Assembly (NCBI GenBank): GCA_003402705.1
Contig: QQNF01000029.1
Span: forward strand, 1-44,692
Reading direction: 5' to 3'
Source: Verrucomicrobiota bacterium
Lineage (GTDB): Bacteria; Verrucomicrobiota; Verrucomicrobiia; Verrucomicrobiales; V1-33
DNA: 44,692 nt
How positions within the stretch are numbered: the stretch's first letter is position 1; every line of letters starts with the position of its first letter. A model generated the notes under the pieces. That model did not search any database. It was not told the origin of the DNA and was given only the letters and a program-made list of their open reading frames with translations. Made by a program: the position numbers and the translations under genes. Of this stretch, positions 37,039 through 43,519 are shown piece by piece.

Positions 37039-37580
37039 GACGCCACCTCCCCTTTACTCTCCCCACCCGCCACCTCAGGCGCTCCCGCCACCGCCTTCAA
37101 CCCACCCCCGCCACTCTCCGCATACTCCTCCAGCAACCGCTGCGCCCGCTCCAGATACGCCACCCCCTTCGGCAGGTCATGCACAATGTAATCCGTCATC
37201 GAATCCAACCGCCTCAAATGCCCCGAAAACAACTGGTCGAACTCACGCACCCAGTACTTGATCCGACTCAACTTCTGCGTCGCCTCCTCCACCACCCGCT
37301 TCGCCTTCCTAACCTCCATCTCCTGCATCGTCACCGAATCCTTGAACGACGACATCCGCGCCGTCATCAGCTCCGCCTGCGCCTGCTCCAGCGCCCGCAT
37401 CCCCCGCTTCAATCGCCCTTCCCAGTAATTCCTCTGATCCGTCTCCACCCACATCCTCGCACGCTTCACTTCCTCCGTCACCTTCCCGATCGCCGTCGAC
37501 GACTTCGACAGAAACACAATCAGCCTCGCCCGGAATTCCCCGAGCGATTCCACAGATCGTACTTTCGCCTCGCTGCTCAT
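37035..37580 (-). CDS. coiled-coil protein with W-E-G motif
   Basis: 181 aa, mainly long helices with heptad-like charges, and W-E-G at 53-55 (NYWEGRLKRG). The C-terminus is a Gly/Ala-rich tail. Its size and helical form recall the larger partners or LXG-like proteins of ESX systems. It starts 5 bp after the stop of the 90-aa gene and its stop overlaps the next start. No signal peptide, as expected for such substrates. Role inferred only from the operon. Confidence 0.68.
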   Translation of the reverse strand: MSSEAKVRSVESLGEFRARLIVFLSKSSTAIGKVTEEVKRARMWVETDQRNYWEGRLKRGMRALEQAQAELMTARMSSFKDSVTMQEMEVRKAKRVVEEATQKLSRIKYWVREFDQLFSGHLRRLDSMTDYIVHDLPKGVAYLERAQRLLEEYAESGGGGLKAVAGAPEVAGGESKGEVAS

Positions 37581-37585
37581 CTCAT

Positions 37586-37858
37586 TCAGCGCTGGTCAAG
37601 GTACTCCTCAATCCGCTGCGCCTTCCGCAGCAGATACGGTGTGTGCTTCTCCGCCGTCTCCACAAACTTCTTCAGCACCTTCATCGTCGAAATGAACTCC
37701 TCCGCAAACTTCTCCGCCTCCTGATCCTGCCACGTCGCCCCCAGCGCCGCAAACCGCGCCTGCAACGACGACGCCCTCACCTGCACATCATCGTTGAAAC
37801 GCTTCAGCTCTTTCGCAAAGCGTCGCACCTCTTCGGGATCCATGATTGCCTGGGCCAT
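37586..37858 (-). CDS. WXG100-family protein (W-Q-D)
   Basis: 90 aa, close to the family length of about 100. The pattern MDPEEVRRFAKELKRFNDDV - helix - GATWQDQEAEKFAEEF - helix is the WXG100 hairpin, with W43-Q44-D45 in place of W-x-G and the usual aromatic eight residues later (Phe51). No signal peptide. Start chosen at ATG 37858 (MAQAIMDPEEV), since the frame upstream is not protein-like. First gene of the minus-strand operon; divergent from the cytochrome c peroxidase gene with 193 bp between them, which should hold the operon promoter. Confidence 0.82.
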   Translation of the reverse strand: MAQAIMDPEEVRRFAKELKRFNDDVQVRASSLQARFAALGATWQDQEAEKFAEEFISTMKVLKKFVETAEKHTPYLLRKAQRIEEYLDQR

Positions 37859-38051
37859 CGGTAAATTCAGGGGTTCGTTCTCCCTGCCTGATACCAGGTC
37901 CACCCCTCCTCGGCAAACTAAACGTGCACCTTTATCTGCTCCCGATTCACCCAATCTTCACATTGCCCGCCTCCCCCCTCCATTCCCCGCAAAAAAGTCA
38001 CGCATCCAGCCTTTTCCCGCGCGTAACACCGGCCTCATTCACAGCCCGATC

Positions 38052-39077
38052 ATGAAATCTCTGCTCCTCGCTCTTCCTTCTCTCTTCATCATCTCGTCCC
38101 TCGTCTCCGCCGAAGACGCTACCCTCGAACCAAAAGCCCTCCGCGAACGCGCCGGTGCCATCTTCCAACCGCTCCCGGACAAAATGCCCGGTGCCGACGC
38201 CGACACCCCGGCCATGGTCAAACTCGGCAAAGACCTCTACTTCGAAAAGCGTCTCTCCAAAAACAGCACGCAGTCCTGCAACTCCTGCCACCGCGTCGAC
38301 GAAAACCGCGGCGGCGTCGATAACGAACCCACCAGCCCAGGCGCCTTCGGTGAACGCGGCGGCCGCAACTCCCCCACCACCCTCAACGCAGGCTTCCACA
38401 TCGCCCAGTTCTGGGACGGCCGCGCCGCCACTCTCGAAGATCAGGCCAAAGGCCCCATCCTCAACCCAGGCGAAATGGCCATGCCAGACGAAGCCACCGC
38501 CGTCGCCCGCATCAAGGAGGTCGAAGCCTACACCAAGGCCTTCGCCGAAGCCTTCCCCGACGCCAAGGACCCAGTCACCTACAACAACATCGCCGAAGCC
38601 ATCGCCGCCTTCGAACGCACGCTCAAAACCAACGACCGCTTCGACGACTTCCTCAAAGGCGACGACAAAGCCCTCACCGAAACCGAACGCCGCGGGCTCC
38701 TCACGTTCCTCAACACAGGCTGCATCGCCTGCCACCTCGGCCCCACCATGGGCGGCAATCTCTATCAGAAAATGGGCCTCATCGAGCCCTACGCCAACAC
38801 CACCGATCTCGGCCGCGCCGCCCTCACCAAAAACGACGCCGAAAAGTTCTTCTTCAAGGTCCCTTCGCTCCGCAACGTCGGCATCACCGGCCCATACTTC
38901 CACGACGGCGGTGCCAAAACCCTTGAAGACGCCGTCAGCACCATGGCTCGCATCCAGCTCGGTAAAAAACTGACCGAAACCGAAACCGCCGACATCGCCG
39001 CCTTCCTCCGCTCGCTCTCCGACAAGGAACGCAGCAAGGCCTCCCCAGCCCCGGAAAAGAAAACCGCCGCCCGCTGA
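38052..39077 (+). CDS. dihaem cytochrome c peroxidase (CcpA/MauG family)
   Basis: 341 aa with signal peptide (MKSLLLALPSLFIISSLVSA). Two haem-attachment sites, C76-N-S-C-H80 and C224-I-A-C-H228, plus GERGGRNSPTTLNA and FFKVPSLRNVGITGPYFHDG, the standard motifs of the bacterial periplasmic peroxidase. It reduces hydrogen peroxide with electrons from cytochrome c or similar donors. Length matches the family. Convergent with yraN, 12 bp apart, with a hairpin terminator candidate lying inside the yraN gene. Confidence 0.95.
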   Translation: MKSLLLALPSLFIISSLVSAEDATLEPKALRERAGAIFQPLPDKMPGADADTPAMVKLGKDLYFEKRLSKNSTQSCNSCHRVDENRGGVDNEPTSPGAFGERGGRNSPTTLNAGFHIAQFWDGRAATLEDQAKGPILNPGEMAMPDEATAVARIKEVEAYTKAFAEAFPDAKDPVTYNNIAEAIAAFERTLKTNDRFDDFLKGDDKALTETERRGLLTFLNTGCIACHLGPTMGGNLYQKMGLIEPYANTTDLGRAALTKNDAEKFFFKVPSLRNVGITGPYFHDGGAKTLEDAVSTMARIQLGKKLTETETADIAAFLRSLSDKERSKASPAPEKKTAAR

Positions 39078-39089
39078 CCCCAGCCCCAC

Positions 39090-39494
39090 TCACCGGCCGC
39101 GGCGCGCCGCCAGCACGCGCCGCAATTCGTCCGTATTGAAAGCGGCCTGAAGCCACGTCACTTCAGGCCGCTTTCCCGCGGGCAGCAGCACCTCCACCAC
39201 ATCATACCGCCACTGAATCTCCGGAAACCCTAGCAACCTTAGCCAGCTCTCCGCCCCCCGCCGGATCAGCGCCTGCTTGTCCGCATTCACCGCCCTCCCC
39301 GGCCGCCCGTACGCATCGCTCCGCCGCGTCTTCACCTCCGCAAACACCAGCACCCGCCCGTGCCGCAGCACCACATCCACTTCCCCGCCCTGCGGCCCAC
39401 GATAGTTCCGGTAAAGAATCCGGCACCCACGCGTCCATAACCACCGCGCCGCAATCATCTCCCCACGCCTCCCCACCCACTGCGGATCAGGCAC
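39090..39494 (-). CDS. yraN: YraN/UPF0102-family endonuclease-like protein
   Basis: 134 aa from a GTG at 39494, chosen because it follows a GGGAGGGG stretch and gives the family N-terminus (VGRRGEMIAARWL). Seen: YRNYRGPQGGEVDVVLRHG and LVFAEVKTRR, the restriction-endonuclease-like core with Glu, Asp and E-x-K. Function is not firmly established; it is often next to rnhB, as here (10 bp gap). The 3' third contains a perfect 14-bp inverted repeat (39139-39174). Confidence 0.88.
   Translation of the reverse strand: MPDPQWVGRRGEMIAARWLWTRGCRILYRNYRGPQGGEVDVVLRHGRVLVFAEVKTRRSDAYGRPGRAVNADKQALIRRGAESWLRLLGFPEIQWRYDVVEVLLPAGKRPEVTWLQAAFNTDELRRVLAARRGR
39139..39174 (+). terminator. 14-bp perfect hairpin, candidate terminator for the peroxidase gene
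   Basis: AAAGCGGCCTGAAG, 8-nt loop, CTTCAGGCCGCTTT. GC-rich stem with short A and T ends, 62 bp after the peroxidase stop on the + strand. It lies wholly inside the convergent yraN coding sequence and could act in both directions. Confidence 0.55.
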
Positions 39495-39504
39495 GACCCC
39501 TCCC

Positions 39505-40119
39505 TCAGAAATCGAAGGACATCTGAGCAACGGGCTGAAACGTGCGGCGATGTAACGGACAGGGCCCATACTTGCGGAGTAACTGCAAATGCAGTTCTGT
39601 CCCATATCCCTTGTGCTGCGCAAACGCATATTGCGGCCACTCCTCCGCCGCCCGCTCAATCCACCGATCCCGCTCCACCTTCGCCACCACACTCGCCGCC
39701 GCAATACTCAGACTCAACCCATCCCCCTTCACCACCCCCTCGTGCGCCCACGGAAACCGCGGCACCGGCAACCCATCAATCAGACAATACCCAACCTCCA
39801 CCGGCAACGCCCGCACCGCCCGCTCCATCGCCAGATGCGTCGCCCTCAGAATATTCAGCCGGTCAATCTCCTCCACCGACGCCTCCCCACTCCCGATCAA
39901 GATCCCCTCACCCCCACGCAACTCCTCGTAAATCCGCTCCCGCTGCCGCGCCGTCAATTGCTTCGAATCCGTCAGCTTCCCATGCCCATACCCCTCCGGC
40001 AACACCACCGCCGCCGCCATCACCGGCCCAGCCAATGGCCCCCGCCCAGCCTCATCCACCCCAGCCACCACCAATACCCCTCCCCCACACACCCGCTTCT
40101 CAATTTCCATGTCCGGCAT
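39505..40119 (-). CDS. rnhB: ribonuclease HII
   Basis: 204 aa from the ATG at 40119; MEIEKRV at 40110 is an equally possible start and the frame stays open to 40206. Seen: GVDEAGRGPLAGPVMAAAV with the Asp-Glu pair, DSKQLTARQRE, CLIDGLPVPRFP with the third Asp, IAAASVVAKVERDR and HKGYGT. It cuts RNA in RNA-DNA hybrids, including single ribonucleotides. Heptamer repeats lie about 80 bp upstream. Confidence 0.95.
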   Translation of the reverse strand: MPDMEIEKRVCGGGVLVVAGVDEAGRGPLAGPVMAAAVVLPEGYGHGKLTDSKQLTARQRERIYEELRGGEGILIGSGEASVEEIDRLNILRATHLAMERAVRALPVEVGYCLIDGLPVPRFPWAHEGVVKGDGLSLSIAAASVVAKVERDRWIERAAEEWPQYAFAQHKGYGTELHLQLLRKYGPCPLHRRTFQPVAQMSFDF

Positions 40120-40199
40120 CCCCACCACCTCCCACCTTTCCCCTCCCCTCGCCACCACAATCTTCCTCCCTCCGTTCAAGCCCCCTCCGACCAAGCCCC

Positions 40200-40227
40200 A
40201 TCTCAAATTTCAAATCTCAAATCTCAA
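40200..40227 (-). repeat. four heptamers (TTGAGAT-type)
   Basis: On the + strand ATCTCAA, ATTTCAA, ATCTCAA, ATCTCAA. Upstream of rnhB. Third place in the window with this 7-bp family. Confidence 0.9.
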
Positions 40228-40240
40228 ATCCCCTCATCGC

Positions 40241-40465
40241 GCCGCAGGCTCTGGACTGCTGGGAGCATCACCGCTCTCCCTGCGCACGGAGTGCGCCTGC
40301 AAGCCCTCTCTCCCAACCAGCCGTCTCCCAACAAGCCATCCCATCCATCCCATCCATCCCGTCCATCCCGTCCGTGCACTCTCGTCCATTCGGTCAATCC
40401 GGTCAATCCGGTCAATACCGTCCGCTCCCCCTCCCCCGCCTCCTCATCCCATAGGGGTGCCGACC
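40241..40465 (+). repeat. composite direct repeat with 9-bp arrays, copy 1
   Basis: Starts with a conserved roughly 95-bp segment (GGCTCTGGACTGCTGGGAGC, and a GCGCAC-GGA-GTGCGC hairpin), then 9-bp tandem units CCATCCCRT (about four, 40336-40371) and CGGTCAATC (three, 40391-40417), and ends near AGGGGTGCCGACCTG. Copy 2 is at 42091-42393. No gene seen from 40120 to 40564. Confidence 0.9.
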
Positions 40466-40564
40466 TGTAACCGGTGGTCGAGCAACGCGACACCACCGGA
40501 TTGCCGCCTCCCCATCGACCCCACGCCCCCACGACACCACCGGAAACTGATCTCTCGCACTCTG

Positions 40565-40854
40565 TCATGCATCTTCCGCATCAACGATCGGATTCCCATG
40601 AGACCACTCCAACAATGACTCAAGGTAAGATGTCAGAAGCTTCGCCAATCTCCTGAAGAGCGCGTCTTTTGGCAGATCGCCACGGTGGTTGGGCGTGGTT
40701 GGATCTGCGCCAAGCTTCAAAAGCAGCCCCGCTATCGCAACCCTCCCCGAAGCGCACGCACTGTAAAGCGGCGTCTCCAGATAATCCCCTTTCGCATTTA
40801 TATCCAATACCCCTCCTCAGCCTGTCGCAACAAATCCGCAAGATCAGGACTCAT
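40565..40854 (-). pseudogene. ankyrin-repeat protein with a frameshift
   Basis: The ATG at 40854 gives MSPDLADLLRQAEEG and then runs to a stop after three wrong residues; shifting frame at the GGAGGGG run near 40812 continues as VLDINAKGDYLETPLYSACA and GLLLKLGADPTTPNHRGDLP, a clear ankyrin repeat, ending after about 95 residues in total. The ATG overlaps the stop of the membrane-protein gene upstream, so the pair was coupled. The shift may be a true lesion, a sequence error or a slippage site in the G run. Confidence 0.7.
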
Positions 40855-41281
40855 GCTCTGCATCCGTTCTTACCCCCCTGCCGCCGCCATCACATCTGAA
40901 TCCCATCATCACAACGACTACCGCCTGAATCGCAATGACGTAACCCTCCAGGTAAGCATCACGCGATCCGTTCAAAGATTGCCTCAGAATCTGTGATAGC
41001 GAGAAAACGCTAAAAAACACCATGCATCTAACGCTGACTCTTGCCCCCGAGGGAAAAATGAAAAAAAGAATCAGCGGAATGACATAGACCACCCTCCAGA
41101 CAACCTCATGCCAGTTTAACTCCACCCCCAACGCAGCGGGAATTGCAAAATTCTGCAGCGACAACATCAACCACAAAATCCAAGCGGCACAGGGCAGCAT
41201 CGTATGAAAAATCAGCTTCATGACCGCCATGCGTGCTTTCCGGGTGTTGAATTCGCCATCGTTATTGAGCTTCGCGATCAT
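40844..41281 (-). CDS. small membrane protein of unknown function
   Basis: 145 aa with three or four hydrophobic segments (TMLPCAAWILWLMLSL, VVYVIPLILFFIF, CMVFFSVFSLS, GYVIAIQAVVVVMM). A second possible start, MAVMKLIF, lies 17 codons in. I do not recognise the family. Its last codons (EHES, TGA) overlap the start of the ankyrin gene. Low-GC base use, in the accessory patch between the two 9-bp-array repeats. Confidence 0.6.
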   Translation of the reverse strand: MIAKLNNDGEFNTRKARMAVMKLIFHTMLPCAAWILWLMLSLQNFAIPAALGVELNWHEVVWRVVYVIPLILFFIFPSGARVSVRCMVFFSVFSLSQILRQSLNGSRDAYLEGYVIAIQAVVVVMMGFRCDGGGRGVRTDAEHES

Positions 41282-41439
41282 GCCAGACTTCAGAACACCC
41301 GGAACCTATCATTCCCCCTCCCCATTGTCAATCCCCGCCGTCACCCTTCCCCCCATCTCCCCACTCGCCCCTCGCTCCACCACTACCGGATACTCACCAC
41401 AGAGGAGACTGCCCGGGATATGCCCCCAAGCACCCGAAA

Positions 41440-41817
41440 TCACCGACCTTCCATGACGATAATCTGGCACGCTTGAGCGATTTCCCGCAAACTCAGAAAG
41501 GAACTTCTCCACCCTTTAATCAGGTCACCGAACTCCTCAAAATCCTCTTCGCTGGCCTCAGCCCATTCAGTAAAATCAGAATTCATAGAATCTGCATTCT
41601 CCTCACTGACCCTCAGGAATTCAGCACAAAATTCCAGAATCCTCTCTGCCGGATACTTCACGCGCGCCCCGCCCATAAAACTCATGCGGAAGCAGAATTC
41701 CTTGAGTCCTTGAGAAAAGAACACATGGCTGGAAAATGATTCGGCACCGATTTGACTCAGGACCTGCATGGATTTATCCAGCACTTGATCGTTCGCGTAA
41801 ACTCGACCCAAAGACAT
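41440..41817 (-). CDS. acidic protein of unknown function
   Basis: 125 aa, soluble, acidic (FTEWAEASEEDFEEFGDL), with no family that I recognise. Start at ATG 41817. Codon use is balanced, like other genes of this patch, and unlike the C-rich core. It lies 158 bp upstream of the membrane-protein gene on the same strand. Confidence 0.55.
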   Translation of the reverse strand: MSLGRVYANDQVLDKSMQVLSQIGAESFSSHVFFSQGLKEFCFRMSFMGGARVKYPAERILEFCAEFLRVSEENADSMNSDFTEWAEASEEDFEEFGDLIKGWRSSFLSLREIAQACQIIVMEGR

Positions 41818-41852
41818 AGAATGAGCCTTTATTTGTGGTCGGAATCAGGGTT

Positions 41853-42035
41853 CTATCCCACTATATTCTCCTCCGGAGGCACATAATCAAGGCCGAACAC
41901 CGATTGTTCCGCAATCACCAATTCCTGAAATGCAATCGCGCTCGCCACGACCTGACCAGTCGCTTTGCTCCCGGACGCCTGGAACAGATAATCTCGCCTC
42001 ACGTTCACCAGACGCTCAGCGGCCGGGAAACGCAC
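41853..42035 (-). pseudogene. possible gene fragment cut by repeat copy 2
   Basis: About 60 codons with protein-like composition (RFPAAERLVNVRRDYLFQAS, then FQELVIAEQSVFGLDYVPP) ending 35 bp before the 125-aa gene. A GTG at 42035 could start it, but the frame stays open upstream into the repeat at 42091, so its 5' part may have been lost to the repeat. The rest of 41818-42090 shows nothing else. Confidence 0.35.
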
Positions 42036-42090
42036 TTCCGCACCGACCGAACCGCACGCCCCCTCCCAACGCGCCCTCTCCGAACCAGCA

Positions 42091-42393
42091 GCCGAAGGCT
42101 CTGGACTGCTGGGAGCATCACAGCTCTCCCTGCGCACGGAGTGCGCCTGCAAGCCCTCTCTCCCAACCAGCCACCTCCCAACAAGCCACACCGTCCATCC
42201 CGTCCATCCCGTCCACACCGTCCATCCCGTCCATCCCGTCCATCCCGTCCATGCGCTCCCGTCCATGCGCTCCCGTCCATCCGGTCAATCCGGTCAATCC
42301 GGTCAATCCGGTCAATACGGTCAATACGGTCCATTCCATCCGCTCCCCTAACCACACCCAACAAACTCGCACCCCGGCAGGGGTGCCGGCTTG
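42091..42393 (+). repeat. composite direct repeat with 9-bp arrays, copy 2
   Basis: Same conserved head as 40241-40335 (nearly identical for about 95 bp), then CGTCCATCC units (about nine, 42192-42280, some varied) and CGGTCAATC/A units (six, 42281-42333), ending AGGGGTGCCGGCTTG. It has more units than copy 1, so the arrays vary in length. Confidence 0.92.
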
Positions 42394-42395
42394 AA

Positions 42396-42899
42396 TTACT
42401 TCTCCTTTACCTGATTGCCAGTATTATGTTTGATATACTCGGCCAATTTCTCCTCGGCATGAAAAAACTTTCCATTCAAGCGCTGACCATCGAGCGAACG
42501 AAATGCAAAGTGAACATGATTTGGCGGATTTTTGGCAGAGTTTACAACCTCCAAACTCAGGACGACTGAATCCTGCTTCAACTCCAAAACCGCAGAATCA
42601 GCATGCGAAATCGCCAAAGCAGGCAAATAACTAAATCGATCGAGAAGCAGCGACGCCAACATTCTGTCGTTGGGCGATGATATGAAAAACCCGTCGGCAT
42701 TCCTGGCTGTCATTATCTCCTTAAGAGCATCCTTGACGGGCATCGTAATCTCTTTCTCGAATAGCAAATCCGTCACAAAAGCAGAATTTTTTGGCGGCGA
42801 AATCGCTGTCGGCTTCGCCTTCGGCCCGCAGGCGGAATTCAAGAAGGCCAAAGCCGCAAAAAGGGGAAATCTGAATGAATTTTTCACGACAGCATCCAT
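42396..42899 (-). CDS. putative lipoprotein of unknown function
   Basis: 167 aa. Start at ATG 42899, which is preceded by GGGAG at a proper distance and opens a lipoprotein signal peptide (FPLFAALAFLNSAC, lipobox NSAC). The mature part is hydrophilic, with no recognised family. The stop lies 2 bp beyond repeat copy 2. Low-GC base use suggests acquisition. Confidence 0.75.
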   Translation of the reverse strand: MDAVVKNSFRFPLFAALAFLNSACGPKAKPTAISPPKNSAFVTDLLFEKEITMPVKDALKEIMTARNADGFFISSPNDRMLASLLLDRFSYLPALAISHADSAVLELKQDSVVLSLEVVNSAKNPPNHVHFAFRSLDGQRLNGKFFHAEEKLAEYIKHNTGNQVKEK

Positions 42900-43141
42900 T
42901 TTGCTCCCTGTTCTTATCCGTAGACGGTCCAAATAAAACACATATTTTGCGCTTTTGTCTGACACCTCGAAGCCGCTCATCCACCGACCACAAATCCAGA
43001 ATCCGGTCCCGGTCCCGGTTCCGGCTTCTCATCACCCTCCTGACCACGCAATTCCACCGTACCTGAACTCAACCCTCGCCGCCAGAAGCCCATCGGGCCG
43101 AATCCCCATCCCCCACCCGATCCGCCCCACGCCTCCCCCCC

Positions 43142-43342
43142 TCACCTTGCCGGCCGCTCCCCCGAAACCGGATGCGCTCCCTCCACCTTCGGCGCTCCAT
43201 TCCGCTCCATCCACGACTCCCGCGTCACCGGCACCACCTGCCCCCGCGGCCCCAGCACACCCGACATCCCACTCATCACCGCCACCGCCACCCCAAGGAT
43301 CGCCGCCACCAATCCCCAAAGCCACCATTGCCGCAGATTCAT
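43142..43342 (-). CDS. small single-pass membrane protein
   Basis: 66 aa from ATG 43342 (MNLRQWWLWGLVAAILGVAVAVM), with an in-frame extension to 43393 less likely. One membrane helix followed by a Gly/Pro-rich hydrophilic tail. Unknown function. Core-like base composition. Divergent from the kinase gene. Confidence 0.5.
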   Translation of the reverse strand: MNLRQWWLWGLVAAILGVAVAVMSGMSGVLGPRGQVVPVTRESWMERNGAPKVEGAHPVSGERPAR

Positions 43343-43519
43343 CGCTACCACCCTCCAACTCCCCTCCCGCCCCGTCAAAAGCTTTTCCTCCACACGTCTC
43401 CACCCCTCCCCGACTCTCCCGCGTCTGCCCTGAATCTGCGCATGACAAATCGGTCAATCCCGGAATAATGCCGCGCGGTTCCGCCAGATCACCTGCCGCC
43501 GCTTCCCTTTTACGCCACC

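Noticed and set aside
41240..41302. CCGGGTGTT/AACACCCGG inverted repeat with a GTTGAAT core as an attC site
   Set aside because: Only 9 bp pair across a 45-nt loop, no second core or extrahelical bases, and it overlaps a start codon.
40336..42333. Regular repeats as a possible CRISPR array
   Set aside because: The units are 9 bp and directly adjacent with no unique spacers; no cas genes are in the window.
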